The translations under genes were made by a program, and so were the position numbers. Of a stretch of 64,000 bases of DNA, positions 15,768 through 24,646 are shown one piece after another. How positions within the stretch are numbered: position 1 is the stretch's first letter; each line of letters starts with the position of its first letter. This stretch comes from Litorimonas sp947503715. GTDB taxonomy: Bacteria; Pseudomonadota; Alphaproteobacteria; Caulobacterales; Maricaulaceae. The DNA is taken from the NCBI RefSeq assembly GCF_050271975.1, contig NZ_CP189850.1, positions 1,488,001-1,552,000 of the forward strand, read 5' to 3'. The notes below the pieces were generated by a model. The model had not been told where the DNA came from, ran no database searches, and saw only the letters and a program-made list of their open reading frames with translations.

Positions 15768-16058
15768 GTGAAAAAGGAAGCGTCATTTTGGGATGATTTA
15801 AGTAAAATCTTACCTTGGAATATAGCCGTATTTATATTCCTGATTGCGTTTATGTTCACATTGCAAAGTCACATCTCTTCCATTTGGTCCGTATTGACAG
15901 GGTTTGTAACGATTGTACTGATTTATATAATGGCTAGAAAATCAAAGTCTTTGTTCATGATAATCTTGGTGTGGGCAAACTTTGTATACTGGACTGTTTT
16001 CGTTATTGGTGGCGTCTTATATAAATTTTCTATTTTGGACGTCGCTTTTTTATCCTGA
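15768..16058 (+). CDS. hypothetical multi-pass membrane protein (96 aa), AT-rich
   Basis: The frame begins with GTG at 15768, three bases after the thiolase stop, and encodes 96 residues with about three hydrophobic helices (around 17-35, 40-56 and 62-85). The sequence is visibly richer in A and T than its neighbours, with many TTT, ATA and AAA codons, which may mark a recently gained gene. No family is recognised. AAGGAAG lies after the start rather than before it, so initiation may rely on coupling to thiolase. Confidence 0.5.
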   Translation: MKKEASFWDDLSKILPWNIAVFIFLIAFMFTLQSHISSIWSVLTGFVTIVLIYIMARKSKSLFMIILVWANFVYWTVFVIGGVLYKFSILDVAFLS

Positions 16059-16133
16059 ACCGCATTTGTCCTTTTATAATAGATTTTATGGGCTCAACGA
16101 AAGTGTTCGCTACCATTTTTTGCAACCTAAAAT

Positions 16134-17015
16134 CTACTTCAAAGCCGTCTCAAACAAAGCCAGCTTTCGCGCCCAGGCCTTATCTGCCGCAGCCTCATCA
16201 TAGACCGCGCTGTCCGGTGGGCACCATCCATGTTGGGTGCCTTCATAGACTTCGATCTCGGCGGAATTATCTGTTGCGGCAAACGCCTCTTTCAGTATCG
16301 TCTTATTTTCCGGATCGCGTTCATCGTCATTCGCCGCGATGGCGATGAGGTAGTCCGCGCTCATGTCCGGGATGAGCAGGTGAGGGCTGTTGGGTTTATC
16401 TGTGGCCAAACCTCCGCCGTGGAACGATGCACCGGCTCCTACGCGGTCAGGCACCGTGGCCGCTGTGATCATCGTCATGGGACCGCCCATACAATAACCG
16501 GTTGTCCCGATTTGCCGCGAAGTATCGACGGATGGCTGCGCGTCAAGCCAGTCAATAAACGCTCTCGCATCCGTACGGTTTGTGTCTTGGGATAATGCGC
16601 GGGCATAGGGCACAATTTTCTCACGCACGGCGGGATCGCGGAAGGTCTGACCGACCTCGACCAAAGGCGCTCTGACTTGACGGTAATAAGGATTAACGAC
16701 GAGGGCTGCATATCCATCACCCGCTAATCGTTTCGCCATCATTTTAAATGCCGGGCGCAGGCCAACAATGTCCGGCCAGATCAAAACGGCGGCATGGGCG
16801 CCCGTCGTCGGATGCGCGAAATAGGCGTCCGCCGTCCCATCGGGCGTGTCAATCATAACGTCGGATTCAGTAATACCCGCGGCCTTTTCGCCCGGTGCGC
16901 AACCTGCAAAGGCAAGTGAGATTGCAGCCCCGCCCGCCAAGAGACTGAAATCGCGGCGTGTCAGTCGTTTTTCGTAAAAGCCTTGGTTCTCGAGTTCGGT
17001 AATATCATCGCACAT
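16134..17015 (-). CDS. Tat-exported dienelactone hydrolase family protein
   Basis: A 293-residue alpha/beta hydrolase. Residues 17-41 form a twin-arginine leader (LTRRDFSLLAGGAAISLAF) followed by AGC, so the mature protein could be a Tat lipoprotein. The nucleophile elbow is GYCMGG with a cysteine, as in dienelactone hydrolase. The general acid/base histidine is in EGTQHGWCPP. AVLIWPDIVGLRPAFK is the conserved N-terminal strand-loop. DLH proteins cleave lactones or small esters; the real substrate is unknown. It stands alone, convergent with the AT-rich membrane gene. Confidence 0.88.
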   Translation of the reverse strand: MCDDITELENQGFYEKRLTRRDFSLLAGGAAISLAFAGCAPGEKAAGITESDVMIDTPDGTADAYFAHPTTGAHAAVLIWPDIVGLRPAFKMMAKRLAGDGYAALVVNPYYRQVRAPLVEVGQTFRDPAVREKIVPYARALSQDTNRTDARAFIDWLDAQPSVDTSRQIGTTGYCMGGPMTMITAATVPDRVGAGASFHGGGLATDKPNSPHLLIPDMSADYLIAIAANDDERDPENKTILKEAFAATDNSAEIEVYEGTQHGWCPPDSAVYDEAAADKAWARKLALFETALK

Positions 17016-17093
17016 AGGTCTCTCCCAATATCTAAGAGGACGCTATGCGCTTGAGCGGAAGGCGGCAAGTCCTTCGCGATGACTATGGCGTGA

Positions 17094-18806
17094 CTAATGC
17101 CCGCCGCCAAAGGCCCCCGTCACCACGCTGTAATCTGTTGCGATTTCATATTCAGGGTCGTCATCACTATCGACAATTAATTGTCCGGCACGGTTGAGGA
17201 GCTTGTGACAATCGCGGGTCAGATGGCGGAGGCTAATGGACTTGCCCGCCTGCGTGTAGCGCGCGGCGAGGCCTTCAATCGCTTGTAGTGCGGATTGGTC
17301 CACTACACGACTATCGGCGAAATCAATGATGACGGCGTCAGGGTCGTTTTTCACATCGAAGAGTTCGTTAAACCCTTCAATAGAGCCGAAAAAGAGCGGG
17401 CCTTCGATTTTATAAACCTTCGCTTCACCTTCCATTTCGGTATCCGCATCAATCCGGCGGGCGGCGTTCCAAGCATAGGCTAGGGCGCTGATAATCACGC
17501 CGACAACGACGGCGACGGCGAGGTCATGCCAGACAGTTACAAGTGTGACGATAACGATGACAATCGCATCAATCCACGGGATGCGGCGCATGATGGTGAA
17601 AGATTGCCACGCAAAGGTGCCGATCACGACCATGAACATGACTCCGACAAGTGCAGCCAAGGGAATGCGTTCGATGATGCCGGATCCGAAAAGGATGAAC
17701 GCGAGCAAGCAGAGGGCTGCCGTGATACCGGATAATCGCGTGCGTGCGCCGGACTTAATATTGATCATAGACTGGCCGATCATGGCGCAACCGCCCATGC
17801 CGCCAAAGACGCCTGTGACCGTATTCGCCACGCCTTGCGCTACACATTCCTGCGATGCGCCGCCGCGCTCTTCCTTAATTTCGCCAACGAGATTGAGGGT
17901 CAGCAAACTCTCGATCAGACCAATCGCGGCAAGGATAAGCGCATAGGGGAAGATGATTTCAAAGGTTTCCCAATTCAGAGGCGCAAGCGGTGCAAGGCCA
18001 GACTCACTCCCTGTCCAAGCGAAGTTGCCAAAAACGGGCTCGGCCGATGTCGTGAACGGAATATGGAAGCTTGGAAGACCGCCTTTGATCGAGGCAAGGT
18101 CGCCAACGGTTTGGACATCAATATTGAACCCAATAACAATGGCTGCAACGATACCAATCCCGACCAGCGGTGCCGGCACGGCATTTGTGATCTTGGGGGT
18201 GACCCAGATCAGGAACATTGTGAGGGCGACGAGCCCCAGCATCAGGAACATTTGCGGGCCTGCCAACCATGTGCCCGTCAAAATGTGGAATGGCCCGTAA
18301 TGCTCACCCGGAATACGGACGGGCGGCTCGGACTGGAATTGGCTCAACTGTGCCATGAAAATCACGATAGCGAGGCCGTTGACGAAGCCCAACATCACCG
18401 GATGCGGGACGAGACGTATAAATTTGCCCAGTTTAAATACACCCGCGCCGATCTGCAAAATACCCATAAGGATAACCGTTGCGAACAGATATTCCGGTCC
18501 ATGATCCGCGACGAGCGCGACCATGACGACGGCGAGGGCGCCGGTTGCGCCGGAAATCATACCCGGGCGTCCGCCCATCACAGCCGTGATGAGGCCGACG
18601 ATAAAGGCGGCATAGAGACCAACGAGCGGCTCGACACCCGCGACAAAGGCAAAGGCGACAGCTTCGGGTACGAGGGCGAGGGCCACCGTTAATCCGGCGA
18701 GGACTTCGACCTTGATCCGGTTAGGCGTGAATTTGAGCGGGCCGGACCGTTTGCGGGCCGGAATGGCAATCGCATCGGCGAAGTTGGACAATGTGGAGCG
18801 GATCAT
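17094..18806 (-). CDS. SulP family inorganic anion transporter with STAS domain
   Basis: The 570-residue product has about 10-12 membrane helices, opening with the SulP signature region (LTVALALVPEAVAFAFVAGV, then GLYAAFIVGL) and ending with a cytoplasmic STAS domain (from about residue 455: GPLFFGSIEGFNELF, VIIDFADSRVVDQSALQAIE). Members move sulfate, bicarbonate or other anions, often with Na+ or H+. MGGCAMIGQSMINIKSGART matches the conserved helix 8 region. It is followed (in the direction of transcription) by the DLH gene and preceded by phoB. The ion carried cannot be deduced. Confidence 0.93.
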   Translation of the reverse strand: MIRSTLSNFADAIAIPARKRSGPLKFTPNRIKVEVLAGLTVALALVPEAVAFAFVAGVEPLVGLYAAFIVGLITAVMGGRPGMISGATGALAVVMVALVADHGPEYLFATVILMGILQIGAGVFKLGKFIRLVPHPVMLGFVNGLAIVIFMAQLSQFQSEPPVRIPGEHYGPFHILTGTWLAGPQMFLMLGLVALTMFLIWVTPKITNAVPAPLVGIGIVAAIVIGFNIDVQTVGDLASIKGGLPSFHIPFTTSAEPVFGNFAWTGSESGLAPLAPLNWETFEIIFPYALILAAIGLIESLLTLNLVGEIKEERGGASQECVAQGVANTVTGVFGGMGGCAMIGQSMINIKSGARTRLSGITAALCLLAFILFGSGIIERIPLAALVGVMFMVVIGTFAWQSFTIMRRIPWIDAIVIVIVTLVTVWHDLAVAVVVGVIISALAYAWNAARRIDADTEMEGEAKVYKIEGPLFFGSIEGFNELFDVKNDPDAVIIDFADSRVVDQSALQAIEGLAARYTQAGKSISLRHLTRDCHKLLNRAGQLIVDSDDDPEYEIATDYSVVTGAFGGGH

Positions 18807-18899
18807 AGCGGGTACCGAAAGTCTCTACGCCGACACGGGGACGGCACGTTTCGCCGCGCCTTAATCGCCTATCAGAGAAAGGGCAAGGACGGGCTACTG

Positions 18900-19589
18900 T
18901 CAACTCTCAACGCGTAAAGCATATCCGGCGGAGCGAACGGTCCGAATAGGATCTTTTCGATCCTTCATCTTTAGGGCCTTACGAAGGCGCCCGATGTGAA
19001 CATCGACGGTTCGTACTTCGACATAAACGTCATGCCCCCATACGGCATCCAACAGTTGTTCGCGGGAGAAAACCTGCCCGGGGCGGCGCATGAAATGTTC
19101 CAAAAGACGAAACTCAGTCGGTCCGAGATGAATGTCCTCACCCGCGCGGGCCACTCTATGGGCCTTAGTATCAATTTCCAGGTCTCCGACAACAACGGCG
19201 TCAGACAAAACATTGGCTTGCGTCCGGCGAAGTAACGCGCGGATGCGGGCGAAGAGTTCCGGCATGGAAAAGGGTTTCACGAGATAATCATCCGCGCCAA
19301 TATCAAGCCCGGTCACACGGTCATCCTCTTCACCACGCGCAGAGAGCATAATAATGGGGACATCTTTCGTCGCGTCTTTTCGGCGGAGACGACGGGCAAC
19401 TTCCACGCCGGAGAGCTTGGGTAACATCCAGTCAAGTAGGATAAGATCCGGCACGCGTTCTTCCGCCATGAGAAGCGCCATATCACCGTCTTGCGCAAGG
19501 CCAGTTTCAAACCCCTCACGTTTCAGATTATATTCCAACAAAGTCGCAATGGAGGTTTCGTCTTCAACGATGAGAACAAATGGAGTCAT
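18900..19589 (-). CDS. phoB: phosphate regulon response regulator PhoB
   Basis: An OmpR/PhoB family response regulator of 229 residues. The receiver domain has the acidic pair E9-D10, phospho-acceptor Asp53 (LILLDWMLPK), and Lys near 102 (DDYLVKPFSMPELF). The C-terminal winged helix includes LGPTEFRLLEHFMRRPGQVF, VEVRTVDVHIGRLRKAL and IRTVRSAGYAL, typical of PhoB. It activates phosphate-starvation genes when phosphorylated by PhoR. Its start overlaps the phoR stop by 4 bp. No pst or phoU genes are next to it. Confidence 0.9.
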   Translation of the reverse strand: MTPFVLIVEDETSIATLLEYNLKREGFETGLAQDGDMALLMAEERVPDLILLDWMLPKLSGVEVARRLRRKDATKDVPIIMLSARGEEDDRVTGLDIGADDYLVKPFSMPELFARIRALLRRTQANVLSDAVVVGDLEIDTKAHRVARAGEDIHLGPTEFRLLEHFMRRPGQVFSREQLLDAVWGHDVYVEVRTVDVHIGRLRKALKMKDRKDPIRTVRSAGYALRVES

Positions 19590-21004
19590 GTGCTTGTCTC
19601 TCTATTTAAGGGTGTTGATGCTGCGAAGACGACACTGAACGCCGTGCCGGATTCCTTTATCGTGGTCCCCGCCTCACGTCCAAAATAAATTGGATCATCT
19701 TTATGTGCGGATTGAACAAATAATCCTGCGCGATGTCGCATCACGACATGTTTGACAATCGCGAGTCCAAGGCCTGTACCTTTTTCCTGCGCAGGAAGGT
19801 CGCCGGCCACGCGGTAAAATCTCTCGCCAATCCGCGGCAGGTGGGCACGTGAAAATCCGGGACCAGAGTCCGAGATAATAATCCGCCAAGCGGCACTATC
19901 AAAAGGGGCAATGTTGACGATCCGGCGCAAAGCTGCGCCTTGTTTGACAGCAACTGGAAAGGCTTCGCCCTTCCATTCTGTTAAATAATCAAGGGTCACA
20001 GTCACTGTCGACTTTGCAGGTGCGAGTTTTATCGCATTTTCCATGAGATTCAGGAAAAGCTGAACACATTCATCCGTCTTGCCGGAAATCATCGCCTCCT
20101 CTTGTTCGGGAAATGACACAGTTAGTGAAACATCGCGCTCGGACGCCAAGGGTTTCAGGATATCATGGACCGTTTCCAGGGCCCCGCGGAGATTTGCCTG
20201 TTCTGACGGCGCAATATGTTCGCTGCTCTCAATCTTTCGCAGGGACAGTAGGTCTGTGACAAGGCGTTCCATTCGGTCGGCCTGATTTTGCATAATCCCA
20301 AGAAACATCTCGCGCGCTTTCGGGTCATCTTTGGCATGACCTCGTAAGGTTTCAATATAGCCTTTGAGTGATGCGATGGGCGTCTTTAACTCATGCGAGG
20401 CATTGGCCAGAAAATCTGCCTGTTTTTCCCGGGCGAGGCTGGCCTCCGTTCTGTCTGCTATAACGGCGAAGATAATGTCGCCTCTTGTTTTTTCGAGTTG
20501 CGTTGCGACGGGCGCGGAGAAATCAACATCCACAATGCGTTCTGTGGGGGCCATGACGTGAACTTTTAACGCCGGAACGACCTCACCTGCAAAGGCCTGT
20601 TCTAAACGCGGGCGTAATTCTGAACTCCTCAGATAGGCGGCCGCGGGACGATTGACCATGTCAGGGGATAGGAGCGTTTTAGCCGCCTCATTCGCATGGA
20701 GAACGTCGCCGTTACGATCGATTACTGCAACGGCCCGCGGGAAACTGTCGACGAGAGACAGAAAAGCCTTTTCGCGAATGGCGGCCACATCCAGACCGGA
20801 CAGGTTGGGGGCGGGACTGTCTTTCGTGATGAGGGGCGCGCGTAAGTATAAAAATAAGAGCGTCAGCGTAACGGCTAATACGGCTAGCGTTGCAGAGAGG
20901 GGAGCGGATGCTAATATCGCAATCACTAACACGGATGCTGCGATCAAACAGGCCATGACGAGGCCATCCAGGCCTTTGCGCGTTTCTGTTGATGGTTGTG
21001 ACAT
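19586..21004 (-). CDS. phoR: phosphate regulon sensor histidine kinase PhoR
   Basis: The 472-residue product has two N-terminal membrane helices (about residues 13-55), a PAS-like domain (from 80: SLVDSFPRAVAVIDRNGDVLHAN), the HisKA box FLANASHELKTPIASLKGYI, and a catalytic ATPase domain with the N box (LMENAIKLAP), DSGPGFSRAHLPRIGERFYR and GTGLGLAIVKHVV. With so little periplasmic sequence it fits PhoR-type kinases, which are controlled through the Pst system and PhoU. It is transcribed first and coupled to phoB. Confidence 0.88.
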   Translation of the reverse strand: MSQPSTETRKGLDGLVMACLIAASVLVIAILASAPLSATLAVLAVTLTLLFLYLRAPLITKDSPAPNLSGLDVAAIREKAFLSLVDSFPRAVAVIDRNGDVLHANEAAKTLLSPDMVNRPAAAYLRSSELRPRLEQAFAGEVVPALKVHVMAPTERIVDVDFSAPVATQLEKTRGDIIFAVIADRTEASLAREKQADFLANASHELKTPIASLKGYIETLRGHAKDDPKAREMFLGIMQNQADRMERLVTDLLSLRKIESSEHIAPSEQANLRGALETVHDILKPLASERDVSLTVSFPEQEEAMISGKTDECVQLFLNLMENAIKLAPAKSTVTVTLDYLTEWKGEAFPVAVKQGAALRRIVNIAPFDSAAWRIIISDSGPGFSRAHLPRIGERFYRVAGDLPAQEKGTGLGLAIVKHVVMRHRAGLFVQSAHKDDPIYFGREAGTTIKESGTAFSVVFAASTPLNRETST

Positions 21005-21251
21005 CGATTCAGTATCGTCTACCTTCAGCTGTGTAAGCTCGCCACGCCCTATCTGAAAGAGTCGCGAAATGGCAAGGGGAATTCAATTTTCAAAGCTTGC
21101 GTAAGTCATTGGGGTGTTGTCAGAAATCTGGGTATGACAAAACTGCACTCAAATTCAGCAAAATCTCAAATTACGCGTTTTTAAGTTAAAATATTATCGT
21201 TTTTCAATAATTCCTAATTGACTTTCGCTAAAATGGGCGTATCGGGAGTTT

Positions 21252-22757
21252 ATGAAAGTGCCATCTCATACCCAGTCTCGTTTAAAGCTTATTTGCGGAG
21301 CATCTCTCCTCAGTCTTGTGTTGACCGGATGTTCGACTTTGCAAGGCTTAGGGCCTGATGCGACGGTTGTAGCTGTCGAGGAGGTTGCGCCTGTTCAAGA
21401 CAGTTGGGTGGGTGTTGCGCCTGAAGACCTTCCGGCAACGGATTGGGTTGCGACATTTGACGACGCACAGCTTTCCTCTCTAGTGGCGGAGGGTGTAGAA
21501 AATAATCCCAGTGCCAGACGGGCTTTGGCCCAGTTCGACGCCTCCTTGGCCCGGTTACGGGTCAGTCGCGCGGATCTTTATCCAACGCTTTCATTTTCAG
21601 GTGTCGCCACTAAAACAACGACCTTGAATGAAAGCCCGCCTCGCACAGTGAATGGGGAAGAAATTTTTGTCCAGAACAACAATGCAACCGTCTATAGCGG
21701 GACGTTGAATGCGGGTTGGGAGGCAGATTTATTCGGTCGTATTCGGGATGGTATTGATGCCAATGTCGAGACGGCGGGTGCGAGTGCGTCTGACCTCGCG
21801 GCTGTGCGCCTGTCCATCGCGGGTCGCATTTCTCAAACATGGTTTGATGTCATTGAGGCTGAACGCCTAATTAATTTATCCGCACGCGAAATTAAAACGC
21901 AAGAGCGGGCGCTACGGTTGACGGAAAGGCGTTTTGGAAGTGGCTTGTCAGGGTCTTCTGATGTGCGTCTTGCGCGTTCTGCTCTCGCAAATGCACAGGC
22001 GCTTCAAGCGACCCGTTTACAAAATTTTAAATTTCAAATGCGGGCCCTCGAAGTCTTGGTCGGCCGTTATCCGAGTGCATCGCTTTCTGTTCCGTCCAAT
22101 TTGCCTGCACTTCCGGTCTTGAGTGGAGCTGGTGCGCCTGATTATGTCCTAAATCGCAGGCCAGATATTCTCGCAGTGGAGCAGCGTATCGCTGCAGGCG
22201 GATATTCCGTCGATGTTGCCCGTAAGTCGCTTTATCCGTCGCTCAACATAAATGGGAGTTTAACTGAACAGGGCTTAAATTTTGGTGACCTCACGGATTT
22301 CCAAGATATTATTTCTCGCGTTGTCGGTCAGTTAACGGCTCCGATTTTCCAAGGAGGGCGGATTAAAGCAAATATTAAATTGCAGGAAGCTAATCTGGAA
22401 GTCCAGGTCCAGACCTATCTCGAAACCGTCTTGCAGGCCTATCAAGAAGTTGAGAACGCACTTGATGCAGAAGGTCGCTTAGCGGAGCGTGAGGCGGCCT
22501 TGCGTGTCAGTCTCGATGAGGCGCTAAAGGCGGAGGAGCGCTTGGAAGTGCGTTACGTAGAAGGGCTTGCAACAATCCTCCAATTGTTAGACTCACAGTC
22601 GCGTTCTTTGAATGCGGAAGGTCAACTTATTTCTGCGAGAGCGGAGAGATTACAAAATCGCGTTAGATTGCATGTTGCATTGGGTGGTGGTGTTTACGGA
22701 GATATACCACCCGAAGCTCAACCAGCGTTGCTTACGGAAAGTCAGGCTAAGTTATGA
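21252..22757 (+). CDS. RND efflux outer membrane lipoprotein, NodT/OprM family
   Basis: The 501-residue product has a lipoprotein signal (LLSLVLTGC, with Cys near residue 26), then two TolC-type repeats of long helices and beta strands (AGWEADLFGRIRDGIDANVE, GRISQTWFDVIEAERLINLS; later RRPDILAVEQRIAAGGY, APIFQGGRIKANIKLQEAN). It would form the outer membrane channel of the tripartite pump. GGGAG precedes the ATG. The stop overlaps the adaptor start by 4 bp (ATGA). It is the first gene of the efflux operon, after a 247-bp AT-rich upstream region. Confidence 0.93.
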   Translation: MKVPSHTQSRLKLICGASLLSLVLTGCSTLQGLGPDATVVAVEEVAPVQDSWVGVAPEDLPATDWVATFDDAQLSSLVAEGVENNPSARRALAQFDASLARLRVSRADLYPTLSFSGVATKTTTLNESPPRTVNGEEIFVQNNNATVYSGTLNAGWEADLFGRIRDGIDANVETAGASASDLAAVRLSIAGRISQTWFDVIEAERLINLSAREIKTQERALRLTERRFGSGLSGSSDVRLARSALANAQALQATRLQNFKFQMRALEVLVGRYPSASLSVPSNLPALPVLSGAGAPDYVLNRRPDILAVEQRIAAGGYSVDVARKSLYPSLNINGSLTEQGLNFGDLTDFQDIISRVVGQLTAPIFQGGRIKANIKLQEANLEVQVQTYLETVLQAYQEVENALDAEGRLAEREAALRVSLDEALKAEERLEVRYVEGLATILQLLDSQSRSLNAEGQLISARAERLQNRVRLHVALGGGVYGDIPPEAQPALLTESQAKL

Positions 22758-24151
22758 GTAATATACAGGATTACAGTATTCCTGAGAAAAAAGGCGGGTG
22801 GCTTCGAAAGCTGCTCGTCATTTTCATTCCAATTTTAATTTTTGTCGCATTTGTGGTTGCGGCTATTGTCGTTGTTAAGCTGAATGCGGAGCCGGAAGAG
22901 CGTAAGCGTAATTTTAATACGCTGGCTGTCATTGCAGATTATGCCAGACAAGATGATGTTCAGCTTCGCGTGAAAACGCAAGGCGAGGTGCGTCCACAGA
23001 TTGAGATTGATCTCGTGCCGGAAGTCGGCGGTAAGATTGTTTATGTCAGTCCGAACTTTATTGAAGGCGGTCTCTTCCGAAAGGGCGAGGTGCTCGTCCG
23101 CATTCAGGATGCTGATTTTCAAGTGGGAGTCATTCGTGCAGAGGCGAATGTGGCGCAAGCTCAACAAGTGCTCGTACGTGAAAAGGCAGAAGGTGAAATT
23201 GCCCGTCAGGACTTTATAGAGCTAGGGCGCACTGATGAACCAAGTCCCTTGGCTCTGCGTGAACCGCAACAAGCGCAAGCTCGCGCATCTTTACAAGCTG
23301 CTCAGGCGGAATTGGAAGCGGCCAAGTTGAATTTATCTCGAACAGAGGTTCGCGCGCCGTTTTCCGGTCGTGTGAGAACAAAATCATCCGATATAGGCCA
23401 ATTTGTGGCGCCCGGCACGCGATTGGCCAGTATTTTCTCAACAAATATTGTAGAAGTTAGGTTGCCCTTATCTGATGACCAGCTTTCCAAGATAGACTTG
23501 CCTTTAGCTTACGTGGCCAAGAGTCGCGCAGAGGCCGTGCCTGTGACCTTAACGGCGCGCGTTGCGGGGGCCCAGCGTGTCTGGGAAGGCCGAATTATGA
23601 GAACCGATGCGGCATATGACACGCAAACACGGTCTCTTTTCGCGATTGCCGAGGTAAATGATCCTTATGGTGATGGTGTTTCTAAGACGGGCGTGCCTCT
23701 CGCACCGGGTCTGTTTGTAGATGCCGATATTGCGGGGAAGAAGTTTGAAAATGTGATTGTCATTCCTCGGGACGGTTTACGACCGCAGGACGAAGTCTAT
23801 GTTGTCGATGATAAAGGAAAAGCTGAAATCCGCTCGGTTGTTGTTCTGGATGCGACCTCGGAACGGGCTGTTCTGACTGAAGGTGTCTCCAGTGGAGAAT
23901 TAGTTGTTCTTTCACCCATGGAGAGATCGCGCGTCGAAATGACTCTCAAGGTTCTGGATGCGAATAATCCTGAGACTGTCTTGGTCGATCCTCCAAAGCC
24001 AGATTGGCAAAAGAGTGTTGAAGGTAAGGATGGTGAAATGAGCGACGAAAAAGCGGATCGGCGAAGTAAGAAATCCGAGACTGGTTCAAATCAAGATGAT
24101 AGCGAAACATCTGAAAATGATGTGTCTTCATCAAATAAATCAGGGGACTGA
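22754..24151 (+). CDS. RND efflux periplasmic adaptor (membrane fusion protein)
   Basis: The 465-residue product has one N-terminal membrane anchor (about residues 17-42), a lipoyl-type half (VPEVGGKIVYVSPNFIEGG, FRKGEVLVRIQDAD), a helical hairpin (about 115-190), the second lipoyl half (SRTEVRAPFSGRVRTKSSDI) and beta-barrel and membrane-proximal domains. It links the inner-membrane pump to the outer-membrane channel. An odd feature is the last 50 or so residues: an acidic, Ser/Lys/Asp-rich tail (KADRRSKKSETGSNQDDSET) that is probably disordered and absent from typical adaptors. Confidence 0.92.
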   Translation: MSNIQDYSIPEKKGGWLRKLLVIFIPILIFVAFVVAAIVVVKLNAEPEERKRNFNTLAVIADYARQDDVQLRVKTQGEVRPQIEIDLVPEVGGKIVYVSPNFIEGGLFRKGEVLVRIQDADFQVGVIRAEANVAQAQQVLVREKAEGEIARQDFIELGRTDEPSPLALREPQQAQARASLQAAQAELEAAKLNLSRTEVRAPFSGRVRTKSSDIGQFVAPGTRLASIFSTNIVEVRLPLSDDQLSKIDLPLAYVAKSRAEAVPVTLTARVAGAQRVWEGRIMRTDAAYDTQTRSLFAIAEVNDPYGDGVSKTGVPLAPGLFVDADIAGKKFENVIVIPRDGLRPQDEVYVVDDKGKAEIRSVVVLDATSERAVLTEGVSSGELVVLSPMERSRVEMTLKVLDANNPETVLVDPPKPDWQKSVEGKDGEMSDEKADRRSKKSETGSNQDDSETSENDVSSSNKSGD

Positions 24152-24242
24152 TGCAGAAGGTGATTATTTGTTAAGTTTTGAAAATCTTGACTTTTTTCAG
24201 AACAGCGTTAGCGTATTTCTATCTACAACATGGAGAATAGAT

Positions 24243-24533
24243 ATGTCTTTGAAAACATTGCTTGTTGCAACTAGTTTCGCCTTGGTGTCAACTGTTATGT
24301 ATAACAGTGCCTCCGCGCAAAGCCTTGAAACCAATAGCGTATCTTTCGTAAAAATCGCTCCGCAATTAAACTTTTCTGACTCCTTGGCCTCGGTCTCCTA
24401 TCTCTCTGTTATAAAAAATCTCTCTGTGATTAATAAAGTTGATGAAGAGCCAGAAACTGAAGAGAATCCTGGTGACGGGTTTATCGATAAGATGTGCCGA
24501 TGGTTTACAGGTGAATCCTGCAAGTGGTTCTAG
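24243..24533 (+). CDS. small secreted protein with C-terminal cysteine pair, inside efflux operon (96 aa)
   Basis: The start at 24243 is supported by TGGAG ahead of the ATG. The product opens with a clear signal peptide (residues 1-25: LLVATSFALVSTVM ... SASAQ). The mature part is about 70 residues, ends in an acidic stretch (DEEPETEENPGDGF) and a short motif with two cysteines and aromatics (KMCRWFTGESCKWF) that could form a disulfide loop. I do not recognise the family. Its place between adaptor and pump genes, on the same strand, suggests a periplasmic partner of the pump. An intrinsic terminator follows it. Confidence 0.65.
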   Translation: MSLKTLLVATSFALVSTVMYNSASAQSLETNSVSFVKIAPQLNFSDSLASVSYLSVIKNLSVINKVDEEPETEENPGDGFIDKMCRWFTGESCKWF

Positions 24534-24537
24534 TGGG

Positions 24538-24556
24538 GTTATATTCTGAATATAAC
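24538..24556 (+). repeat. perfect 19-nt palindrome after the small secreted protein gene
   Basis: GTTATATTC (24538-24546) and GAATATAAC (24548-24556) are perfect complements around one base. It directly follows the stop codon and precedes the terminator. It may be an operator for the downstream pump gene or an mRNA-end hairpin. Confidence 0.45.
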
Positions 24557-24583
24557 TCTTTGAGTTCTGACTGACTAACCTCT

Positions 24584-24610
24584 GTGCCGCAGATTAGCGG
24601 CACTTTTTTT
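24584..24610 (+). terminator. intrinsic terminator inside the efflux operon
   Basis: GTGCCGC (24584-24590), a 6-nt loop, GCGGCAC (24597-24603) and seven T residues. It stands between the small secreted protein gene and the RND pump gene, so pump expression needs read-through or a promoter in the 36 bp that follow. Confidence 0.85.
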
Positions 24611-24646
24611 GCGCTCTGAGCGTTTGTTGTATTTTGGTAAATTAAG

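Noticed and set aside
17835..18692. 285-codon frame antisense to the SulP gene
   Set aside because: Low-complexity charged translation opposite a strong family match.
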